DNA from: Brachionus manjavacas
Lineage: Eukaryota > Rotifera > Eurotatoria > Ploima > Brachionidae
Reading direction: 5' to 3'
Length of the DNA: 64,000 bases
Assembly: GCA_019054805.1 (NCBI GenBank)
Contig: JAHQIY010000001.1
Location: 3,920,501-3,984,500, forward strand
Below are positions 35,279-47,500 of the stretch, in pieces (the first letter of the stretch is position 1; each line of letters starts with the position of its first letter). The position numbers and the translations under genes are program-made. The notes below the pieces were generated by a model. That model was given only the letters and a program-made list of their open reading frames with translations. It had not been told where the DNA came from and did not search any database.

Positions 35279-38200
35279 ATGAAAGCATCCAGTGACGTAA
35301 CAAATTCGAAACAAATTAAAATAGGTTGAATTTTATTTTTTTTAAAAAATAGAGATATAATGATTTTTCTTTTCAGCAATTGTTGGCAGTGGAATAAGTG
35401 GTGCAGCAAATGCTTATTTTCTCAGACAAACATTTTGCAATAACGTTGAATTAGTTATGTTCGAAAAAGGTGGTAAAATCGGTGGAAGACTAGCTACGTT
35501 TGATTTTAATGGGAGACTTTATGAACTTGGTGGATCAGTTCTCCATCCAAGCAATAATTATATGTATGAATTCTTAGAAAAACTAGGTAAATTTATAATT
35601 TAATTTCGAAATTATTACTTGAGCAAATATTTATCAAGACCTGGAGGAAAAAGACAAAGAAAATTCTTCCAAAGAAGCTCTCGGACTATTCGATGGTAAG
35701 GGATTGCTACTGAAATCAAGCGGAAATATTTTTGGCCTAATTGATAAAATAAATTTTATCCGACATTTCGGCTTTTTTCAGCTCTTTAAATTCAAAAAAT
35801 GGCTCCGATCGTTTATAAATGATTTTTCAAAGTAAGATTATTTTTATAAACTCAAAAAAATTAATATACAAGATTTAAGCAAATAAATTAATCATTTTAG
35901 TTTTTGGGAAAAAAGAAGATTATTTTATAATTAAAATTTTAATTAAAGTTGGTTTATTTAAAAAAAAATTTCAGATATTGTGATTCGATTTTTATCAAAC
36001 TCTAAAAATTTTGAAATTTATTTAAGTCACATAAATCTATTCATAAAAATTCCAAATTTTACATTTAATTACAAAAGAAATGATCATCGTAATACATCTC
36101 ATTCAAGGTTTTAATTAATTTAAAATTGCTAGTTTTTTCTTTGATTTATTTCTAAAATAATTATTTAATTAATCATTATTGTTTTTAATCATTAGCTTAA
36201 ATCATATGCATAAAAAAGTTAGTTTAGAGTAATTATATTATTTTTCTTATGTTTTGATCAATCACCATTATTTTTTTTATCTTGTTCAGGAATTTTATTT
36301 TCTAAAGAAAATTAATTAATAAAAAAAAGATCGAATTAAAAATTTTTGATTTAAATGAAATATTTTTGGAATTCATTTACATCCAATTTTTTTTTCATTA
36401 AAAGGTTAATTTTTTAATGCATTCTTTTAAAATTATATTATCTTTATCATATTGATATAGCGTCATCATTTTAGGATACCTTCCAAATTAAACGTAAAAG
36501 TAAATTTTGGCACAAGAATTAAAATTTTAATGAAAAATCGATTGATTATATTAGCTTATTTAAATGAATTTATGCAGAAACTTAATACGGGTTGGGCATG
36601 TTATCATTCAAAAACTTATTTGATTTTTAAAATCAATAATTTTTAGTATTCATTTTTGCAATTAATATCTAAAAAAATTAATACAGCATTAATTTTGCCC
36701 ATAAAATAAGATTATTTTTTGTGTGTCAAAAAATAGCAATCTTATTTTTTCATAATAAGTTTCGAATGGATATATAACAAAAATACCAAAAAATTATTTT
36801 TATCTGTCTTGTAGCAGTTTAAAATTTTTGTCAAATTTTTTTTCTATCAAAACCACTCAACCACGAGACTGAAATGGGGGTTGGTGAACATATCAAACTG
36901 TCGTGGTTGATCTCCTAACTATTATTTAAAAAAAATAATTTAAAATAATTAAAATCAAAAAAAGCTAAAATAATAAAAAAACCAACCTAGAGATAATTTT
37001 TTATCATGATTAAAGTGTCAATGAAAACTTATTACAATCATAAAGTACTCTTTGACTAATATAACATATATTAATATATTCCTAGAGTTAAAAGACAAAG
37101 TATATCTCATTTTGAAGCACTTGAGGTAAGATTAAACAAATTATTAAGTGCATTTTTTAGGGCAAAAGTCAGCATTTAGCTCTACATTTTTTTAATCTTA
37201 ATCTTACCTCAAGTGCTTCAAAATAAGATATAATTTGTCTTCTAATTCAAGCAAGAGAAAAATCTTATCGAAAATACTCTTTTACTTTGACTTAAAAATT
37301 GGAGATTATCAAAAAAATAAAAAATAACTAAAAAAAATAAATCACTTTCCAAATCAAGCATTATAGGATTAAGTTAAAAAAATTATATTATTATATTATA
37401 ATTTTGGTGGTAACTTTAAAAAGTTTTATTAGAAGAACACCTAGTTTTGCAAGCAACTTAATAATGTGGAGAAAAAGACTCATAACGATGTTACAGATTA
37501 AAGTTCAATTGTTTTTCCTGTTCAATTTTATTTTCTGTATTTTTTTTATCAATTTGTCAGCTTTTTTTTTAATTAAAAAAAAATTACGTAATTTTTCGTA
37601 AATTTGCATGTTAATTTTGGTGAAATCCAGTAAATAAAAGTAAAATCTCGTCAATTGAATTATATTTTAATTTATTATATTTAATCATATAGATAAATTT
37701 TTATTACAATTTTTATTAGTAAAAATTTGTGGTTTATTTAACCAAGCTGTATTAAAATCGCCAGACCTGAATCAAATCGCAATGATTTTGAATGAGCTAA
37801 AGGATTCAATAATAAAGAAAAAATTAAAAATGAACATAAAAGAATTATGGCAATATTTGAATTAAAAAGAGCTTATACCCATCAAAATGCAGATCTTAAA
37901 AAGAAAATTAAAAAAAAGGGTTGCTATCTTAAAAATGCTTTAAGTGGATAAAGAATTTTGATATGATAAACTGAAATTAAATTTTGTAATTTAAATTGAA
38001 AAACATTTACTTTTATTTTCAATCTATTTTGCTTTTAAATTATTTTTTCTAGAATTTATGATCTACAAGACAAAGGTTTTGTGTTTACAAATTTTGAAGA
38101 ATTTTTGACCAAAATCAATCCCGAACTATACAAAGTATCCCAGAAATCTCTAGAAGCAACTCTTCGTGAACAAAAATTCAATGATCGGATAATTAATGAA

Positions 38201-39139
38201 CTAGCTAGCATTGCTTGTTTAACAAATTATGGTCAGTCGATTGGAATTGATGGATTTGTTGGCTCAGTTTCACTAGCAGGTCTAGTTGATGATCTTTGGT
38301 CTGTAAAAACTGGAAATAGATCTGTTGCCGAAAAGCTAATTGAAAAATCGTCAGTTGAGTTAAAACTAAACACCCAGATTAAAGGAATTTACCAAGACCC
38401 ATCAGAACCAGACAAGAATTTGGTTGTATTCGAGACTGAAGATAAAAATGAGATAAGAGATAATTCATTCGACTATGTAATAATCGCTTTTCCTCTTTAC
38501 AAAGATGTTTTTCAGAATAATTTTGAAATTGAATTTGAAATCGAAGATGTCAAAAATTTAGAAATGCAAATTACTAATACTTATATAATATTTGGAGAGC
38601 AGACTTTGTTCACAGAAATGCCATCAAATAAGAGAATCAATTTACATTGTACCGATCCATCATTACCCTATAGAAGCATATGTGTTCAACTGCCATGTGA
38701 TTATTGTAAAACAAAGGATAAAAATTTGTACATGGATAGACCAGAAAAGCTTTATAAAATATTTTCTGACCAATGTCTAAATGAAAAAGATTTTGATAAA
38801 ATTTTCAAAAAAGGTTATCAAGTTATTGAGGAAATTCCTTGGAAAGCATATCCCAAATACGTCAAAAATCCTTCGATAAAAACCATTCCAGGAATTGTTC
38901 GTGATCAAGCTCGCTCCAGAGTGTTCTATTCTAATAGTATGGAATGGTCTTCTTCTTGCATGGAAATAAGCTGCATCTCCTCCAGAAATGTAGTCAACAT
39001 GATTGCTACCAAAGAGAATGTCAAAATTAAGCCTTTTTTCAATAAATCAAAGCAAATTATAAGTGTTCACAGTCTATGCAAAATTTCGACCATTGTTTTA
39101 ATTGCAGCATTTCTTTTAAGTTCTTATTGTAAATTATAA
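35279..39139 (+). CDS. PCYOX1: Prenylcysteine oxidase-like flavoprotein
   Basis: Prenylcysteine oxidases use FAD and O2 to cleave the thioether of farnesyl- or geranylgeranyl-cysteine left after breakdown of prenylated proteins, normally in lysosomes. Exons 35279-35324, 35377-35586, 35639-35831 and 38053-39139 join in frame to 511 residues (human PCYOX1: 505). The Rossmann FAD motif reads KIAIVGSGISGAANAYFLRQ across the first intron, followed by FEKGGKIGGRLAT and ELGGSVLHPSNNYM. Later come LTNYGQSIGIDGFVGSVSLA and WSVKTGNRSVAEKLI (human: VNYGQ..AFVGAVSL and LWAVEGGN) and a C-terminal flavin-domain block around VFYSNSMEWSSSCMEISCIS. Unlike PCYOX1, no signal peptide precedes the FAD motif in the exon seen, so a further 5' exon is likely or localisation differs. 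The C-terminus ends in an apolar segment (ISTIVLIAAFLLSSY). An AATAAA lies at 39172-39177. Confidence 0.88.
35832..38052 (+). other. Long intron of the prenylcysteine-oxidase-like gene
   Basis: 2.2 kb, about forty times longer than the other introns in this gene. It contains the foldback element at 37088-37246 and a GC-rich short inverted pair TCAACCACGA/TCGTGGTTGA at 36857-36866 and 36901-36910. A 65-codon ORF (37404-37601) is low-complexity and dismissed. Growth by repeat insertion is the simplest reading. Confidence 0.7.
37088..37246. repeat. Intronic foldback element with about 48-bp inverted repeats
   Basis: The left arm (AAGACAAAGTATATCTCATT then TTGAAGCACTTGAGGTAAG, ending ATTA at 37134) and the right arm from 37199 (TAATCTTACCTCAAGTGCTT..) are reverse complements over about 48 bases with about four differences. 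The central loop is about 65 bases. It has no coding capacity. This looks like a small MITE or foldback transposon within the host intron. A transcript of the gene would fold into a long hairpin here. Confidence 0.85.
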
Positions 39140-39669
39140 AATTTAAATAGCATTGAATTAGTGAATTTTAAAATAAAATTTTGTTTTTTTGTATTTTTTA
39201 TTTATCGAATAGACAAGATAAATACTTGAAAAGATTTATTTCTAAAATTGTGTATTTCGACCTATCTAAGATTGGTAATTTGGTCAACGTTCAACAAATC
39301 CAATTTTTTTTTTTATGTATCAAATAAAAGAATAATACTGAGTTTGATCCAATAACAACAATTGACTTAATTGAACATATTAATTGTGAAAAAAAAACAC
39401 GAACTTGTTGACTCGATTACCTTTATTTTGTCTAAAATAGAAGAAAAATATGTACAAATGCTAGATAATTCTCATCCATTTAAAATTTTAAATGATTTTT
39501 TAAAAATTGAATTTTTTTACATAATTAACTTGTAATTATTAATTATGTTATTAATATTGAAATAAAAAACAAAATTACTGAACTAAGGAACAATGCATTT
39601 TTTTATTTCTATTTTAATAAAAAAGGTACATAAATAAAAAAAGTAATACAAATTATATCAAATTAGAAC
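39140..39669. other. 3' flank and intergenic DNA
   Basis: Contains the polyadenylation signal of the upstream gene. Nothing else is recognised. Confidence 0.5.
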
Positions 39670-39973
39670 AAAAATAATTAAGCATGGACAAAAATATTAT
39701 TCATTTTACTATTTTTTTGTTTGTTTGATCCAACTGGTCTACCGCGTTTTTTTTTAACTTGGGGCTGTGGAGTAACGATTATGGTCTCTTCAAGACGAAT
39801 TTTTTTGATATTGGCTCTTGTACAGGCGGATCGTCCGAATCTAATTCTTCATATACGCTAAAACTACAGAAAGGGACGTAAACTTTTCCCTTTCCCCTAG
39901 TTTTTTTCACTTGTTCTGGTTCAATGGACTCATCTTGGCTTAAGTTGTTTGGGATTTCTTCGATAAAAGACAT
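39670..39973 (-). pseudogene. Internally deleted MULE-type transposase remnant
   Basis: The minus strand opens with an acidic N-terminus (MSFIEEIPNNLSQDESIEPE) and then KKTRGKGKVYVPFCSFSVYEE. This resembles the 'K(R)RG.G..(Y/W)....F' segment that precedes the zinc finger of MULE transposases, seen also at 56.1 kb. It continues to ISKK, shifts frame in an A6 run, and goes on as IRLEETIIVTPQPQVKKKRG then RPVGSNKQKNSK to a TAA. KKRGRP is an AT-hook core, as found near MULE C-termini. The zinc finger, DDE core and SWIM domain between these ends are missing, so this looks like a transposon shortened by internal deletion. Host-gene status is unlikely but not excluded. Confidence 0.5.
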
Positions 39974-39985
39974 TTTTTGAATAGT

Positions 39986-41464
39986 GAATATAGTCTAGCT
40001 CAATAATTTCCTTTATGTATAACACCAAAGAATAAACTTATCTTGTCGGAATCAGCTTTAGATGGTCTGAAATTAATTATTGAAATTAAAAGTTCTTTTA
40101 GGTATATATTTGTTTCAATTAGATCAAATTAGCTATCAAAGAAATAAAATAGTAACTAACTCAATCATATTTGACATTATTTAATTTTATTGTACTAACA
40201 AAAAATAATTGACACTAACATCAGTATTTTTGTTCTAGAAAATATTATTTTTGTTTTTTCAATATATTAACTTTTGAAATAATTTACTGTGCCTTGAATT
40301 TTTTTTTTTGCTTATAATTTTAATGATTCCCTATCATAGAGACTGCTAGAGAAGATTTTTTTTGTTAATGATGTGGATAATGAATTGGATTTTAAAATTA
40401 TGCCATAGTCTTACCATTCCCCGGGGGAATGGTAAGACCTACTGTTAATCCTTGCAAATTTTCAAATGGGTCTGGTGTATAATTAGCCATCAGTCCAGTA
40501 CCTAAAACTCGGTAACAACACAATTTTTTTCAATTTTATTTTCACTTTGACTCCTTGGCTTATAAAGTAAATCAAAAAACAAACCTTATAATTATCAACA
40601 TATTATTTCAAATATAATTTCAACTGTTACCACAGTCTGCTTTTTTTAAATTATCATATCGTCTCATAGAACGAGAATCATTATTTTTTATTGTTTCAAA
40701 TATTTTGTATAATTTTAGAAATCAAAATACTAAAGCTCTCTAAAATTAAAATAAAATTTTTATTTTAACCATACAAATTATCAATACAAATTTTACAATC
40801 TAAAATTACAATAATGCAGTTAAATAATTTTTATTTTGTTTTGATCGATTTTTAAAAAAATTTAAAGGTTAGATATTCAAATTAAAAGCTTTTATTTCCA
40901 GAATTTTACTAGCTTAGGATTAGTTATAAAATTTAATTTAATAAAAATAAAAAAATTAAGTTCTTTAAATCTTATTTTTTAGTTATTTTTCTCAAGGCCT
41001 CTTAAAATCGAATAGAAAATATTTTAGATCTCTAATCAAAAAAAAGATTTTCCCTTAGTTTCTTTTTTTTAATTAAGTTTTATATTTTTGAAGGATCGAT
41101 TATAAGAAATTAATATTCTCTAAAATATTTAAAAAGAATCGAGTTTTTTTATAAAGTCTATTTTTGTTAAAAAAAGCGAAATATCTTTTATATGCCTACA
41201 AGCTAAACCGAAAAAAAAATTGGTGAAGATTATTTTTTTATTATAAGTTAGTTTCTTACTTCCTATCTTTTTCACATCATGTAAAGCCATTGGGTAAATA
41301 AATAAATAAAAAAACAAAAAATCACTGCTATTTTAACTATTTTGATGATTAAAAATGTATTCGATTGAATCTAAGAGCCACTTTTTTTCACAAATGTGAC
41401 CGGTTGCCCAAAATTTTTTGAAATCACTTTGCTTGGAAAAGGTTCTCCAATTTACAATTTCATT
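39986..41464. other. Intergenic DNA with a GC-rich perfect palindrome
   Basis: No gene is supported; the 62-codon minus ORF near 41.2 kb is low-complexity. At 40408-40438 there is a perfect 15-base inverted repeat around one base (GTCTTACCATTCCCC, G, GGGGAATGGTAAGAC), strikingly GC-rich for this DNA. See findings. Confidence 0.6.
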
Positions 41465-42860
41465 ATATTGTCTAATAATTGTTTATTTATTTGTTTGTTT
41501 TTCTGTACCGAGTTTGTAATGCTCCTTCAGAATATATATATAAAAAAAAGGATAAATAAGTCAAAATAAAATTAAAAGACAAATATTGAAATAGGTTGTG
41601 TAACATGTAACATGTGACACATCTTTGCATAGTTGAAGCTTCAGCAAAAAGAGAGGAAATAGAAAGGTAGCAATTACACAATGGATGTGGATATTCGATA
41701 TATCTTGATTCGAAACCTTCTCTACATTCTTCCACCAGTCTGACGACCAATGGAACAGAATGACTCAATCCTGTCTTGACATATCTCTCACTCAACTCAA
41801 AAAGTCGATTTGAGACTGTTAGTAGATTTTTCTATTTGAAAGATATTTTATTAAGTTAAGCCTAGAATTACAACGCTCTTTTAATTCATCCACCATTGGG
41901 CTAAAAGTAAGTTTTGAGTCTAATGTTATTCCTAAGAATTTAACTTTTTCCTCTTTATTTAAATTACTATTATTAATTTTAAGGTCAAGATTAATTTTAA
42001 CTTTAGTTTTTTTCTCAAAGATCATATAACATGATTTCTCAATAGAAATTTTCATTTTCCATTCGAAAAGCCATAATTCAACTTCTTTTAGATACTTATT
42101 AATCACTTTTTCAAGATTTCCTATCTTTTTAAAAGTAAAAAAGGTGGCCAAATCATCTGCAAAAAGAAGAGAGTATTGGCAGTTTGTTTTGTTTCTTTTT
42201 GGTATATCATTTATAAAAATGCTAAAAAGAAGCGGACTAATTACTGACCCTTGTGGAACTCCTGCTTTAATAGGGTATTGATCACTTAGATGATTATTTA
42301 TATTTACTTTAAAAGATCTTAAGTGCAGAAATGATCTTATCCAATAGATAAGATAAGGTGGTAGATAAATTTTTATTAGCTTGTAAATTAGTCCATCATG
42401 CCAAACTCTATCAAAAGCTTTAGAAATGTCAAAATATAGACAACATACTTTCTTCTTTCTAGTAAAAACTATGAAACTTTTTGAATAAGAAAGTAAAGAT
42501 TATCTACAGTGCGTCTATGTTTTTTAAATCCTGATTGTTCATGAAATAGTAGACTATTGTTCTCAAGAAAAGTATACATTCTCGTGAAGATGATGTGTTC
42601 AAGTAACTTTCCAAGGCAGCTTGTCATACTAATTGGACGATGGTTATTAGGGTCTTGAGTGGGAGATCTTTTCTTGGAGATCATGGTTATTCTTGCTATT
42701 TTCCAAGATTTTGGCACTTGGCCTGCTCCTGTTAAAAAGATTATTTAGTTCAATTAAAGTCTCTTTAGGTAAATTTTTTAACATTAGGTTGTGGATTTGA
42801 TCTAATCCAGATTCGCTTCTTCTTTTAATTTTTTAAAGCATACGTTATTTCCAAAAGAGT
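41465..42860 (-). mobile_element. Jockey-like LINE (family X), longest copy
   Basis: The minus strand encodes a reverse transcriptase: AGQVPKSWKIARITMISKKR, NHRPISMTSCLGKLLEHIIF, SGFKKHRRTVDNLYFLIQK, a frameshift near 42475, CCLYFDISKAFDRVWHDGLI, then KAGVPQGSVISPLLFSIFIN and LLFADDLATFFTF (catalytic FADD present). It proceeds through the thumb (VKFLGITLDSKLTFSP) to LSNRK. There it jumps near 41824 to LLTVSNRLFELSERYV in another frame, which indicates an internal deletion. The C-terminal block VPLVVRLVEE..FESRYIEYP..LCNCYLS recurs in the copies near 51 kb and 59.6 kb. On this strand the 3' end reads GAAGGAGCATTACAAACTCG then GTACAG and ends in an AAATAAATAA tail near 41470. A second frameshift lies near 42720. 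Inactive. Confidence 0.9.
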
Positions 42861-43329
42861 AAAAGGCTCTTTAACTTTATTTTTCACCTTATTTTTTAAG
42901 AAGTCTGTAATAATTTGTGATATTTCAGAACTTTTCTCTAATAAATTCTAATATTTGTAATTTAATTAAAAGCTGATTAGTATAAAAAAAGTGGCCATGG
43001 CTAACCCAGTTGTTTTTTTTAGAGACTAAAGATATTGTTCGCAAAGCTAAATAATCATTAAATCGAATGATGACCAATTTTTTTCATTCAATGATTTTTC
43101 GTATGTTTTACATTCATCCCTTTTTATATCATTTTTATTCAGTGTTCATAACATAGTAATGTCTGCCATTAAGATGAAGAATTGTTTTATCCGATGAATT
43201 CCAATTATAAGCAGATACCATATCAGAGTCTATAATTGTTTGAGTCATAGTAAACTTTATTTGATTGTTGTTTTCAACTGTCTTTATATCTTAAGTGTTT
43301 TCATCAACTTACTCTAAAGTGTGTGAACG

Positions 43330-43880
43330 CTACACTGACCATTCTCTAACAATTTTTTGTTGACACACATCCAAAAAATGAAGCAAACCAAGACGTTTAC
43401 CTTTCATCGTTTTTTTCATATGGGCATGTGTAGATTCAAATGAATTTGTTGTACTTGGAAGACCTGGGGCGTTGCGTATATACCATTCAGTATTCGCTGT
43501 TCCCCATTGGCTTTTGAAAAAGGACAAGAAATTTTTACTATTTTTTATTAGAATTAGTGACTTTATTCCATTTATCTTCAAATAATTAAATAGCTTTTGG
43601 GAATAAAGATGGATCAAATATTTTTTGAATCGCGCATATATCGGCACGAATTTTTGGTTTATAACAATTTTCAACCGATCTTAAGTGAACGTCAACATTA
43701 CGAATTACGTGAGCCTTACAATTGATGCATAATTTCTTTTTTGATTTTTTTCAAATCCATAAGTGATAGCAGCAGCGTTATCAGCAACTAAAATTGCCGA
43801 TAATCCGGCAGACGAGCCTTCAAGAAGGCTTATATCATCGTGAACGTATCCTTCGCCTTGGCAACGTCTCGACCACTATT
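43330..43880 (-). pseudogene. MULE transposase core fragment
   Basis: The minus strand reads ILVADNAAAITYGFEKNQKR at about 43805-43740, then, after a frame change, INCKAHVIRNVDVHLRSVEN, then a 114-codon open frame (43674-43330). This frame includes FFKSQWGTANTEWYIRNAPG, LPSTTNSFESTHAHMKK and GLLHFLDVCQQKIVREWSV. That order (VADxAxAI..GF, C..H..RN, W..x..W....PGLPSTxN..E..N/H) is the catalytic-core layout of Mutator-like (MULE) transposases. At least one frameshift and missing flanking domains make it inactive. It may belong to the same family as the 39.7 and 56.1 kb pieces, which hold the parts it lacks. Confidence 0.78.
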
Positions 43881-45304
43881 AATATAAGCTGTTTTCCGTA
43901 TATCGGACAGCTTTCGAAACTTTTTCTTTCTAATTTAATAAAAACTGACTGACTCGTGGTCAAGAAAAGTTTTTAAATCGACTAATAAAAATTTTTTAGA
44001 ATTAGTTATACGAATTTAAGAAAAAAATTCCTCTATTTGTATCTAAATTGTTTTTTGTAAATAATTTCAAATTTTAACTTAATTATAATTTTTTTTTAGT
44101 CAAAATAAAAATTAATAATAGATATTTATTTTTATATTCAGTTTATTTTTTAACATATTTTGAATAACCGAAAATAAAACCAGATTTAGTAGTTTATATC
44201 TTTTTGAAAACAATATTTTATTGTTATTTTATCAGCCACAAAAATTTTGTTTTTTCAATAAAATTAATGTGACCATAAATCTCAAGCGAAAATCGTTAAA
44301 AATACGAAAAAAAGGTTTTGATTGTTGTGGGGAATGGATCTTCAACTAGTTTTTTAAAAAATTTAAAAATGTGGGTTGTAATTTTGACAAGAATAAATGG
44401 TATTTTTTTTAATTAATAAAAATAAATGTCAATTAAAAAAAATGTTTGTCAATTGAAAGTAAATAATAAGATAATAATGACTTTTAATAGAATGCTGTGG
44501 GAGTCTCGAGTCTTCAAGTGATGGTGCACGTATACGCCCTACTATACAGCTTATGGTCAGTAATTAGTTATAACAGCTTATTTTTTTAAATAATATTTTT
44601 AAGATAACTAAAATTTAGCATTATATTATAAAATTCATTAATTTGTTCATTGAAGTAAAAATTACTAATATTAATAGATTTCAAAAAAAAGTTTAATTAT
44701 TGTTATATAATAGATTAACAATAATTATGAAAAGTTAATAAATTGAGTAACTTTTAATTATTATTTTAAAATGAAAAGTCTCATTTTTAAAGGATTCTAA
44801 ATAAATTTAAAAAAGTGGATTATAAAATTTGATCTATAAAATCTATTGTCAATTTATTTTTCTTACGTATAATCTAAATAATTGAGGAATTTTATTTAAT
44901 TAATTTTTCGAAAGTCAATTTAAAAAAAATGAAAAATTTAAATCAATTTTAATGGATCTCAACAAAATTTAATTAAATTGACTCGTCTAAAACGATAGAA
45001 TATAAAATTTACTAGCTATTTAGAATTAACTTAAAATTATCAATTAATAATTTCATATCCAATCAAAGACAACAAGGTCTGACCAAGTTTTTGTACTTTT
45101 GGTAAAATAATATGAGTTATTGTTACTCTTAACTTGGTGGTTAGTTAATAGAAGGACTTGGAAATTTCATCAATTATTAATGACTTTAATTATTTTCGGA
45201 AAATTAGCTTTTTTTGAATTTTAGAATTAAATTTAGTTATTAATTTTTTATTGAAAATTTATTGGAACTTGAAATAAAATTTATTGATATTAATATACAC
45301 TTTT
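43881..45304. other. Intergenic AT-rich DNA
   Basis: No supported gene. A short stretch at 44495-44560, richer in GC, shows nothing recognisable. Confidence 0.5.
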
Positions 45305-45704
45305 TTATTTTCTCCCAACAAAAGGAGCATAATTACAATTGCAAGCTTTTCCACCTTGACCGATAAAGCAAAGTATTTGACAATCGATCAAAAATTTATA
45401 ATTGTCACCATTCTGAAGTTCATACTTGTAGCATTGACAAAATTTAGAAGCTAATCTTGAATTTTCCAAACACGCTTTTGGACAGTCTAAATAAAATTTT
45501 TTACTAAAATTTATTTACAAAAAATTGTGGCTAACCTGATTCAATTTTATTTGAAATCTTAATATTATTCATTATTGAATTTAATAAATTTTTTTCCGGT
45601 AATGATCTTTTGTTTTGGGAATTAAAATTGTTCACTCCACTGCATAAATGAACCATGCAAAGACTCAGACAGACAATATGAAAAATGCACGATTTGGATA
45701 TCAT
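45305..45704 (-). CDS. Small secreted cysteine-rich protein
   Basis: Two exons on the minus strand (45704-45536 and 45486-45305) join in frame to 116 residues. The start ISKSCIFHIVCLSLCMVHLC is a clear signal peptide after the initiator Met, with cleavage likely near SG. A dibasic NKRSL follows and could be a propeptide cleavage site. The second exon encodes a compact domain with eight cysteines, spaced C-x3-C-x10-C-x-C-x14-C-x3-C-x8-C-x-C (DCPKAC, FCQCYKY, DCQILCF, ACNCNY). An even cysteine number and a secreted N-terminus imply four disulfides. I recognise no family. It could be an antimicrobial peptide, a protease inhibitor or a peptide ligand; no function is claimed. The start is the ATG at 45704, not the TTG upstream. 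Confidence 0.78.
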
Positions 45705-47500
45705 TTTTATCGTTTGAAACAAGTCCTATTTTTATAAAGATATAAATTTTAAATAAAATTATTATTAAAAGAGATAACTATAACAACTAATAAAAAAGAA
45801 ATTTATATGAATTTGTCAAATATCATAGAAATTAATTAACAGAAATTTTATTTTATTAAATTAAGAAAATTCAAAATTTTCAAAATAAATAGTTTGATCA
45901 TTTAAAAATTCAATCGAATCCTTTAAATACTGAAGCCTTTAATTTAAAAAATATCGACCTCCGGGAATTTTGTTTTTTAATAAAAATAATGTAGAAAATG
46001 CGACCACAAATCTCTTGCGTAAATCTTGAAATAAAAAATTTAAATATAAAATCTTTAAATTACATTTAAATTTTATTTACAAATTTTATGATAGAATTCT
46101 GTTTAATATTTCATGATAAATGAATAGTGTTACTCTCTAGATGAGACAATTTTTTTTCAAAAAAGACATTAATTAATATTAAATTATTTAAGTAAAAATT
46201 TATATGAAAAAGATTATTAAAAAATCTTATTTATTTTAAAAATTTTAATCTTAAATCATTATTAGAAAAAAAATTTTCTTTAAATTTTATTAGAAAAAAA
46301 TTAAATAAACGAGCTTTAAATAGGATAATCTTAAATAATTTTAAATTATCGCAAAAATATAAAATGATTAATATATGCTTTTAAATTTGAAAACTAAGAC
46401 TTCATTTAGTGTGATTCATTTCTTAAATCGAAATATAAAAAGAATATGAAGCTTTCTGTGATTCAAAATGATCATTATTTAATTAGCCATTTATACTCTC
46501 AGAAGTTTCGAATAACACAGGTGTCTGGATTCAGAGTTAAAGATAATTTATTAATTTTATTAAATTAGACACAGGCTGACTTTTGATCATTTATTACAAT
46601 TTTTTTTATAAGAAGCTACTTCCAATAAAATAAAAAATATGAGAAAATGGTTAAAAAGAATAAAGCCAAAAAATTGCATTTACAAATTTCAGTTCTTGTA
46701 CTTAGCTTTTAGGAGAATTAAATTTTATAAAAATTAGAAGAGCTTTGTACTCTGATGGTCATTACTCACGATTTATTCGCTCAGATTTCAGATTTCGCTA
46801 ATATATTGTTTTTAATGATATAGCTGTTTTTATATCTCTTGGATAATTGATGTATCTAGAGAGGTCAAAAATATATCAATTTTTTTATAAATTTTTTGGC
46901 AACTTGAAGTTCATTATCATGATCACATGATGAAAACTTAATTGATTGAAATCTTAAGAGAAATGATGAAATTAGCTTTTTTTTAATTTTATTTCAAATT
47001 AAACTTAAAATGTTTATTTATTTTTTATTTATTTAATTGAAGTTTAAGTCACATAGACAAATTGAAATATATTTTGTTTATAAAAAAGGATTGAAAATTT
47101 TAATAGACAATTAAATATCTATTTAACAATATTTCATATGCATAAAAATGTTTAAAAAAAAAGCAAATGTTTTTTTCTAATTGTTCTTTAATTGATTCTT
47201 CTAAAATTTTTATTTGAAATTTTAAAAGACTAATTTGAAATCTACATTAACGTATCAAAATTATGGCTTTAAATGATATTAAATTATTAATCAAAATATA
47301 TTACAGCGAAATAAAGATAAATTTTGTATTGCAAAATTTCAAAATATTGAGAAAGGTTTGATTTTAACTTCAGATAAAAATTTATTTTCTTCCCATTTAT
47401 TAGAAAAAATGAACAAATACTTGAGCTCCTAACCAAATCGTATCAATAAAACTAAATTCGAAAAAATATTTACAAAAAAAGTTGCCTTAAACCAAAATTT

